The notes under the pieces: model-generated | Seen by the model: only the letters and a program-made list of their open reading frames with translations | What the model was told of the DNA's origin: nothing | Databases searched by the model: none | Position numbers and translations under genes: made by a program | Assembly (NCBI GenBank): GCA_964019415.1 | Contig: OZ025872.1 | Span: forward strand, 8,986,522-9,050,521 | Origin: Ianthella basta | Lineage: Eukaryota; Porifera; Demospongiae; Verongiida; Ianthellidae | DNA length: 64,000 nt | Reading direction: 5' to 3' | In this document: positions 56,544 through 64,000 of the stretch, in pieces | Layout: every line of letters begins with the position of its first letter | How positions within the stretch are numbered: position 1 is the first letter of the stretch

Positions 56544-57595
56544 CTAATATAGGGGCTGCCTGTGGCAGCCCTTAGCAAAGTACATAAGGTAATCGTAACT
56601 CTACGTATCTATCTATGCTAGTACAGATTCAAACCAGCAATGTTTGCAAGATGGCCACACTGAAGAGTACTGAGTCAGCGACTAAGCGAGTCAGCAATGC
56701 TTTGGATCTGGTAAGGACACCCGCACATTGTAACTCGTATTCGGAATGATGAAATTGTCACGTTTAGGAGCTGCAGCAGTTTCAAGGACCACAGGAGAAA
56801 ACCGAAAGCTATCGTATTTTCTACGAAGCGTTGTTGAGCTGTATTGCCCAGAAGGCATCTTCTGTTGTCGCGAGAGGTAGAAGTCATACAAGATGTTTAA
56901 CCGAAGAGAATTTTGGCCATTCCCAAGTGCTAGCATTAGCCTAGTTCGCTTGATATTCAGAGGCATGGCAAAGATTGATTGTCTAGTGGAGGAGATGCAA
57001 ATGATCAGCAAACATCGGCCGTCACACCATTTATACAAGATGACAAGACACAGCTATAGCAGTCAACTGGCCGAAAACGTCACACAGCAAACAGGCATGA
57101 ATGCAAAAGTTTGCTCTTCCCTACTACATCATCTTTTGCAGCCCAAATCTCGACGCTCAAGTACTTGGCGGGAGTGCGAGTGCTTAAGGTGCCTAGGAGA
57201 CTAGGTGGTTAGTGGTTTCCACTGGATTTCCGGAGACTGGGTAGAATACGGCCCTCTATACAGGACGATCAATGCACAAAAACTTGTGGAATTCTGTCCT
57301 TAACAACCGTTACTTGGTAACGTGGCTGCTCGAAACCTCCTACATATGGGAGGTACAAACTTTATACGGACTACCGGATCACAATTCCAATCCCAGTTTT
57401 TCCTTTATGTATGATCAACCACACAGAGTTACTGACATACTTGACCCTTGTGTATCCATCACTTCCTCTTTCTCTTCTTTGTGTCTTCCCCTCAATTCTT
57501 GAATACTGCCCTTAACACCACTGCTTCCTAGAGTAGCCTGTGATAAGGAGTACAACACTTTCATTTGCAAGGCCATTTAGTGCAGAACTCATATA
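56544..57595. other. Region with a possible small two-exon gene
   Basis: See 56651-56945. Beyond that, a plus frame at 56965-57204 (MAKIDCLVEEMQM...) is open but unrecognised. Confidence 0.3.
56651..56945 (+). CDS. Possible small two-exon gene of unknown function
   Basis: Exon 1 begins ATGGCCACACTGAAG at 56651 (MATLKSTESATKRVSNALDL) and ends CTG|GTAAGG at about 56710. After a ~57-bp intron ending GTTTAG, exon 2 reads ELQQFQGPQEKTESYRIFYEALLSC and continues to a stop at about 56945 (~78 residues). The intron length and phase are typical for this genome, but no family is recognised and the short length leaves doubt. Confidence 0.35.
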
Positions 57596-59895
57596 CAGTG
57601 GAACCCCTATAATGTGGACACCCTTTGGAATAAGAGAAGTGTCCTGATTATAGGGGCGTCCGCTTTTCATAGGTACAGCTTAAATGCACATATGTTAAAA
57701 CAATCATGTAGTATGCCTGCAAAAGTAGGGTCAGGCATCTGGTTTCGGACGCCATATGAAATCGGACACCAGATCTTGGCCGTAAGCACGCCGTTTTTCT
57801 TGGTTCTTGGTCTATATGCTCAACTTTAGAATGCAACATGGTACACTTGGTTAAATCCAGAGTGGCGCCCTCCTTCACAATTCTAGCGATAAATGCAACC
57901 ACCAGCAGTTCCACTGTGTTGTCGTATTAGAGCACCCTGTAGCAGACTCGAAGGATTTCATTTGACCTGTACTATCCCAACATTGCTCATGGCATGATGC
58001 TGATGCCTTCATCGTAATTTGAACGACATTGTTAGTCACAGCAGAGCCACAGGAAGCACAAAATGAGGTAGTATTTAGAAGAAAAGGCACTAGACAAGGA
58101 GAAAAGGTGAACTGCGTCTTTATGTTTGTGGAAAATAGTCCGATTATTGATGACTCCAACGCCTTTGGTTCTAAGCCCTCATGCTCCATCGCGACGAAGA
58201 CCTTCATTTGAAACTTTGGATGTGACTAGGACTGGAGTGTGCCTGTTTGACAGTCATGTAAAGTGGACAGATCTTTGCTCTTCGTGATGAACGTGCGACA
58301 GTCCGAAGTTATATGCCTTCAGTCCGAAGTAATATTACTTCGGACACTTTGCATTTTTCGCTAGAACTTCTGAAGGAGGGCGTCACTCTGGCTTTAACCA
58401 AGTGTACCACATTGCATTCTAATTTTGAGCATATAGGCCAAGAACTAAGAAAAATGGCCTGCTTACAGCTGAGATCTGGTGTCCGATTTCATATGGCGTC
58501 TGAAAACTAATGCTAACGGATGCCTATCAAAATAAGACGAATTTGTAAAGGTAGAGGTGGTTCACTCGAATACTCGACTCACACACCATTTTGAAGATGA
58601 TTCTAAAGGGTAGCTGTTCACGCTGAACTTTCCCATATTAAGGTAGTAGGTACAGCTAAAAGCTTTCTTTAGGGTACATTACTTTTGCCTATGCAACTCT
58701 CAAACCATAAATCCACCAATGATGATTATTACAAATGTGATAAACAGGTAATTTTCCCATAATTTGGTGTCACTTGTTAATTGATTGGTGATCCCCTTAT
58801 TGAGATAATCTAAGTGAAAGTGAAAAATTATCACCCTGATTGAAGTCAAGCAACTCCAGGGAAATTCGATCTTCTTCTACCCCCAAAGGCTGATATGGAC
58901 CAAACCTGGGATATACAATCTATAGACATGTGTGCACAAACCTATGGCAGCGATTTACTAGTTTCCATCTCGTTGTGGAGTTATTCTCTATCCCTTTTCA
59001 ACTTACGAAATTTTACGATAACTCGATCACAGAAACGATTTTCCGTTATCGCTGCCATAGGAATCTGTCCAACATAATGCTCCACACAATGAAGCAAACC
59101 GCGTTTGGATCGGTTGTAACGCTTCAGACTAGATAGTTCTGCAACACCTTTAGCACACACAGTGGTATGACAGAGTAAGTGCCATTGAAACTTTTTGTAC
59201 TCGCTACCTAACCCAACACTAGGAACAACCTTTATAACGCAGAATCCAGTAACATTCAAGCTTTGCAAGTGGAACAATCGCCCACAAGAGGCCGAAGTCT
59301 GCTATACTTCCCTCGCCGTTGATTTGGAAGGCCAAATAGTTGTGGTTTCACACCTCATTTCACACCTGTCACCTTCCGTACAGTACATATAAACATCCCT
59401 GCTGCCAACAGTCAGCAATTACAATTCAGACCATTAACACTTAGAGTTTGCCACAAATCGCCAAATTTTCATTCTTTCATAACTTGTGACAGCGTGAAGT
59501 ACAGACTTGGAACTTTCAGTTAAGACTTCTGATGATGAAGATAACTCAACCACTAAAAATGAAGGCCAGCTGATTTGGTCACTTTAGCCGTACTACTACC
59601 TTAAAGACACTGTCAAAACCTTTGTATAAATGATTTGCGGCACTTGTCAGAGGTAGCAGTGCACATCAGGGAGTGGCCATTTTCGGACAGCTGCTAAATT
59701 GTGAGTTTTATACAGAGTTGTATAGGGAGGTGCACAGGGTGCTGTTCGCAATACAGAATATAGGCGTGTCCGCATTTCAAGGGGAACTTCATACAGGTAG
59801 CATAGGGCCAATCGTTGGAACTTTAGAAAGTGTCTGAATAATCGAGGTGTCCGCTTTTCAGGGGTGTCTGCAAGGCGCAAGGCGGGGTTCCACTG
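57596..59895. mobile_element. Pogo/Tigger-like non-autonomous DNA transposon, 2.3 kb
   Basis: Begins CAGTGGAACCCC and ends GGGGTTCCACTG, flanked on both sides by TA (57594-57595, 59896-59897), the typical target duplication of Tc1/mariner-pogo elements. Subterminal GTGTCC/GTCCGCTTTTCA motifs recur at 57643-57670 and 59830-59862. No transposase is visible. Inside are two inverted ~160-bp arms (57729-57896 and 58346-58507). A 110-codon minus frame between them (57875-58207) is unrecognised. Confidence 0.8.
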
Positions 59896-60849
59896 TATAT
59901 ACACATGTGGGACATGTCCTATGTAAACATTGTGGGTTTTAGATGTCTTATATCGATGCTCTATTCTCTCCAACTGCCTGGCTGGTGCAGACAACAGGAC
60001 ACCAGACTCAAACACTGGGTCAACTCAAACTATTGAGTTGACCCAGAATCTAACCCAAGCAGGAGCAAAGCTTCAGTTGCGGCAGACCCTGTCTATGGGT
60101 ATACCTCCTACTGGGTCAGGAGGGTAACAGATGTGCTGAATGGGGTAATGTAGCCGTTGACACAACGGCTTTGGTTGCAGTACCCACCCCTTGCCTCCAA
60201 TGCTTAGTAGACACATCTGCCACCAGGGTGTATCACAATAATGTCAGTGTGATATATGCATGAAGGAGGCCTTGGCTTCCAGAATGTGTAGTATTATAAG
60301 TATTTTCTTCAATTTCTCCTACAGATAGCATCTGAGAATGACTAACTATACACAAAACCACAGATTATTATATGTACACCCTTGTGCTTCCTATTAGTGA
60401 ATCAACTGCTGCAAGGAAAGTTTCCAACATGAAGAATTGCCAACAACAATAGCATCTATATTTGAAACACAAATAATTGCTGTGTTGGAGTAGAGGGAGA
60501 GGCTAGCTGAGAGTGACTCATACAGCTTTAAGAACGTGCACAGGCCCACACTCAAATTGTCTATTGTCTGCTGTTGGATCAGGAGCCAGCTCAAGAGAAG
60601 AACCAGGAGCCAGCTAAAATTAAGAAACAACCAAGAATCAGCCGCATGCTACTCTATAACTGCAACTTACAAACGTAACTTTCACTTAGTAGCCACTAAC
60701 AGGAAGCCAGCATTTAAACTACATTGTGTCAAAAGCACTGGCATCAGGAGCTCCTGCATCGGGCACTGGAGCAGAGAAGTGTGCCAAAGGTGCACGTTTC
60801 TGCTATTACTAATAATATATATAATAATGAAAATATGATACAATACAAT
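59896..60849. other. No gene seen; one short hairpin
   Basis: CTGGGTCAACTCA at 60018 pairs with TGAGTTGACCCAG ending at 60050. Nothing else recognised. Confidence 0.4.
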
Positions 60850-61215
60850 TGTGGAGAACCTACTTGTCCTCCATGCAGAGACATGGCATTGTGGTGTGTG
60901 TGTGATGGTGGGGTGGGGTGTGATGGGGTGTGTGTCTTGATGTGCTTGGTTGTAATGATTATGTGTGATGTGTTTACATGTAATGATCATGTTTGATGTG
61001 CTTGCTTGTAATGATTATGTTTGTGATTGCTTGTAATGTTATGCTGACATATTTATGGTGTAGATGTAACTGAGCATGCATACTAGAGAGAAGAGAGACA
61101 CGTGTTGTAAGTGTGCTGTTGTTGATGAACCTTTGTTGAGTTGAGTTCGGTTGTTCGTTTGCTCGCGGACATCGAGAACGAGCGGAGGTAGCTGGACCCG
61201 TAGAGGATCCTGACA
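60850..61215 (+). mobile_element. Putative 5' LTR of a Gypsy/ERV-like retroelement
   Basis: Starts TGTGGAGAACC and ends CCTGACA just before ATTGGTGGCAATTGG, which could be the primer-binding region; a gag frame follows. No 3' LTR was found in the window, so the boundaries are inferred. Confidence 0.5.
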
Positions 61216-61289
61216 ATTGGTGGCAATTGGTGGCGGTGTGATCATTGTGCCTAAGGCAGAGCTGCTTGTAGGCAGACCCGGGTTTCAGT

Positions 61290-61990
61290 ATGGCAAACAG
61301 AGGTGGAAAACAGTTGGAGAAAGAGGCAGAGAGCAGCTCTCAGCCTCAAGAATCAGGGGAGACGGGGAGTGCGTCAAAGGCCCTGATCAAGCAGTTTCTG
61401 GAGCAGCAGAAGGCCCAGCAAGAACAACAGAGACTGTTAATGACACTAGTGGAGCAGCAGAAGGACGAGATCGTGCAGAACTGGTGAGATATGTCAGAGA
61501 TGAGGGCCCGACAGGAGGAGAGGGCGACCGCCCGTCTACCAAAGCCTACGTTGCAGAAGTTGGGCCCGGACGACGACGTGGAGCACTTCCTGGCCACGAT
61601 TGAGAGGATCATGCAGCAGCAGGGGTGGTCAGACGAGGTTTGGGCCACCCAGTTGGCGGGCCTCTTAACTGGAAGGGCACTGGCTGCTTACACAAGACTG
61701 AACATCGTGAGTGCAGCACGCTACGAGGAGGTCAAGAAGGCCGTTTTGCATTGTTATGACATCAACGAGGAGACGCATCATCGGCACTTCCAGACCGACT
61801 GGAAGTCGCCAGAAGAATCGTTCCAAAACTGGGGGGACCGCCTGAGGGACCATTTTGACCACTGGACAAAAGACCAAAAGATGTCCTTGGCTGAACTGAT
61901 GGTGTTAGATCAGTTTCTTGGGGGTGTCCCTGAAGACCTGAGGGTCTGGCTCAAAGAGAGGAAGCCAGAGTCCCTCCAGAGGATCCCGAC
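61290..61990 (+). pseudogene. Retroelement gag fragment, one in-frame stop
   Basis: A frame from 61290 (MANRGGKQLEKEAESSS, Gln/Glu-rich coiled coil) meets one TGA at 61485-61487 and continues in the same frame: ARLPKPTLQKLGPDDDVEHF, GWSDEVWATQLAGLLTGRA, YEEVKKAVLHCYDINEETH and LDQFLGGVPEDLRVWL. This is the SCAN-like capsid part of Gypsy/ERV-type gag, which assembles the particle. Zinc knuckle, protease and pol are missing: the sequence breaks off near 61990 and runs into LINE-type sequence. A dead copy. Confidence 0.8.
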
Positions 61991-61994
61991 AATA

Positions 61995-62800
61995 ATACAT
62001 TCAACAAAGCAGACAGATCACTCCAACAACTACAAATTAGAAACATTTCCCTAGGCATCACTGATTTTAAAACGATGGAATTCTTGTACAAATCGCTAAT
62101 CCAACCCATCTTGTTGTTCAACTCAGAGATTTGGAGCATTTACAATTATACAACCATACTTGAAAAGACTACAAGTAAATTCTACAAATTTGCCTTAAGA
62201 GTATCTCCATCTTGCACAACCTCTGCCACCAATGCTGAAACAGGCACACTCACTCTATCTTTTGATTGCATTCACTCATCCCTAAACTACTATTACCACA
62301 TTTTCTCCAATGACTCAAACTCTCTCACCTCACTTGCTTTGCAAACCTCTATAAACATAGCTATATCTGGACACAAATCATGGGCTTTCCTCATCAGGAA
62401 CCAACTTGCACACCTCGAATTTAACCCCAACTTGACCCAGCCAGACAAAGCTGAAGTATACTTACATGCCTCCATGATCAACACATCCAATCTCTACAGT
62501 CCAACCTTAGCTGCACCCAAGGGGCAACCCCGTCAGGGTGGAGCAAGTTAAGAGCATACAGGTTGATCAAAAATGACATCACAGTGTGTGAGCCATATCT
62601 AACTCTGATCACCAACCACAAGAGCCGCAGTACATTAACTAAATTTCGACTATCAGACCACATGCTCCACATAGTGGCCGTCACCATAACCTTCCCAAAC
62701 CGCTTGAAGAACGCCAATGTGAAATCTGCAACAATTAAGTGATCAAAGATGAAATTCACTTCCTATTCAACTGCCCCTATTATTGAGGCCTCAGATCCCA
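61995..62800 (+). pseudogene. 3' fragment of a second LINE type (RT C-terminal region)
   Basis: The frame to 62551 reads LYKSLIQPILLFNSEIWS and KFYKFALRVSPSCTTSATNAETG, then shifted pieces LTKFRLSDHMLHI and IHFLFNCPYY. This is the region after reverse transcriptase, with a Cys-His end, seen in many CR1/L2/jockey-like LINEs. The catalytic part is absent. It is joined directly to the gag remnant, so insertion or recombination truncated that element. Confidence 0.65.
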
Positions 62801-63130
62801 CTCATACCGTAATTTGGGAAATAAATGCACTGTTAAAATAATGCGAATCAGCCCAAGTTGAGTCACTGAAATATTAATGCTTGTTTAAATAATGCGGGAA
62901 CACATCCATACACACATGCACAGTCGCAATGTAATTGTTCAAGTGATCAAGCTACTGTTCATCATTATCAGCAAAAAGATTGGAATCACTGTCACTCTCA
63001 GCTATGTCCACTACCTCATAGGTTCCTGTGTTCTCTCTCTGTGTGTGTGTGTGTGTGTGTGCATGCGCGCGCGTGCGTGTGCGCAAGCATGAGTATGTGT
63101 TTATTCATGTGTCCTAGTAGACTCGTCTCG
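62801..63130. repeat. Spacer with TG microsatellite
   Basis: GT run at about 63040-63060 followed by GCGCGCG-type sequence; no gene. Confidence 0.6.
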
Positions 63131-63139
63131 TAGCGGCGC

Positions 63140-63335
63140 CATTTTAAAATGCTCGTTGCTCGGTCTTCATGATATTTGGGCCATATCTCACAGGAGAGTC
63201 TTTTAATAGGCTTCTTACTAGCATTACCATGCACGAACATATCTTTTCCTAATTTCGTTTGATAGATAAGACGGCGAAATGCGAACAAAGAGGATTGCGA
63301 GCCTTGTAAAGCATAGGCCCCTCGAGCACCGCCAT
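63140..63335 (+). repeat. Diverged direct repeat, unit 1
   Basis: Resembles 63790-63998: shared GTAGCTCACAG/ATATCTCACAG, AGGCTTCTTACTA/AAGCTTCCTACTA, GGCGAAAT, GAGCCT and CATCGAGCGC-like blocks. Confidence 0.45.
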
Positions 63336-63489
63336 CTTGAATTGCCCGAAATACCAGCGGGAAAATAAATAATTTCTTAATAATGTCCACTCGCATTTAT
63401 AGCATTAATAAGACAGTCACATCTATTTCCCAAATTACGGTACAACGAGCAGCCACCATAAATCATAATTTCCCCTACCTGACCCCTAA

Positions 63490-63545
63490 GGAACAAGTAT
63501 TTCGAGTTAAAAAACTTGTGGGGCGCCAAGGCGCCCCTGAACTTG
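63490..63545. repeat. Palindromic element, copy of 54.5-54.8 kb family
   Basis: AAGTATTTCGAGTT, then TGTGGGGCGCC/GGCGCCCCT at the centre, then AACTACTTGCT: a near-perfect hairpin. Confidence 0.65.
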
Positions 63546-63789
63546 AACTACTTGCTAGCAATTTCCCCATGTATGTTCAGTAAATCAGATTGTTGGGGGT
63601 ACAGCATTGTTGTAACCCTAAAAGATACATCAGGATACACTAGACTGTTGGGTATCTATATGACATACTGAATGTATGTAATTGTTACTTTGCGCAAGGA
63701 GGAGGAGTGTGCTGGCTGAAAGGCTACCCCATGATGAACCTATGAGCAAATCATAGGTTCACCATAGGGTATAGGGGATATCAATATAT

Positions 63790-63998
63790 GCCATGATTCG
63801 CTGGTCAATGGGTCATGAGCTTCTGTTGTTTCTGGGGCTGTAGCTCACAGAAGAACAGTTAGGTAAGCTTCCTACTACGATACTATTACTTAAATATGTT
63901 CTAGAAACACTTTGCATTCTTTGGATACACGGCGAAATATAAAGAAAGATAATTTTGAGCCTAGCAAACAGAGAGCATCGAGCGCATGGCCATTTTAC
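63790..63998 (+). repeat. Diverged direct repeat, unit 2
   Basis: Second copy of the unit at 63140-63335; runs to the window edge. Confidence 0.45.
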
Positions 63999-64000
63999 AA

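Noticed and set aside
57875..58207. 110-codon minus frame inside the pogo-like element
   Set aside because: No transposase motif, and part of it is one arm of the internal inverted repeat; kept only as a note.

Overview
The window looks like the genome of an early-branching animal, most likely a sponge (demosponge-like). This is inferred from gene content and style, not proven: short GT-AG introns, closely packed genes, a tandem array of single-exon rhodopsin-like receptors, ankyrin-Roc-COR-Death and ubiquitin-like/RING/kinase proteins, and a mix of LINE, DIRS-like, LTR and small inverted-repeat elements. Another basal invertebrate cannot be excluded. Nothing bacterial (operons, ribosome binding sites, CRISPR) was seen.

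Layout. 0.1-6.8 kb and 17.6-20.5 kb: six related intronless GPCR copies, four intact (152-1123, 2570-3520, 4394-5365, 19444-20445) and two pseudogenes (5935-6710, 17857-18831). The second cluster is a duplicate of the copy 3 + copy 4 block. Between them (8.2-11.1 kb, minus) lies an ankyrin-Roc-COR-Death gene, followed by 6 kb of transposon debris. 21.0-25.3 kb (+): a complete five-exon glutaredoxin-GAF fusion. 26.6-28.5 kb (-): a two-exon gene joining a ubiquitin-like domain, a RING/IBR-type zinc module and a protein kinase. It is head-to-head with a small Cys-rich gene (28.6-29.0 kb).

The most striking locus is 30.4-36.4 kb (-). Twelve exons with matching phases give one uninterrupted 1,097-residue reading frame. 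Its N-terminus has the RAG1-type zinc-binding region, RING and following zinc finger. Its C-terminal two thirds is a DDE-type transposase core with candidate residues D593, D663 and E1039. The locus, with a coiled-coil gene at 37.1-38.6 kb (+), is flanked by inverted copies of the Cys-rich gene region (28.5-29.0 and 38.8-39.4 kb).

39.4-64 kb is mostly repeats: a nearly intact RTE-like LINE (40.8-44.5 kb, -), a decayed relative (47.0-49.4 kb, +), TG/CA microsatellites abutting several LINE ends, many inverted-repeat elements, a pogo-like 2.3-kb element with TA target duplication (57596-59895), a RecQ-like helicase fragment inside a TIR element (55.8-56.5 kb), an LTR/gag remnant and LINE fragments. 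Duplicated gene pieces (ubiquitin-like exons, exon-1/promoter modules) are scattered among them. Genes at 8-39 kb suggest themes of signalling (GPCRs, Roc GTPase, kinase), ubiquitin-type modification and redox or ligand sensing, but nothing in the sequence ties them into one pathway.
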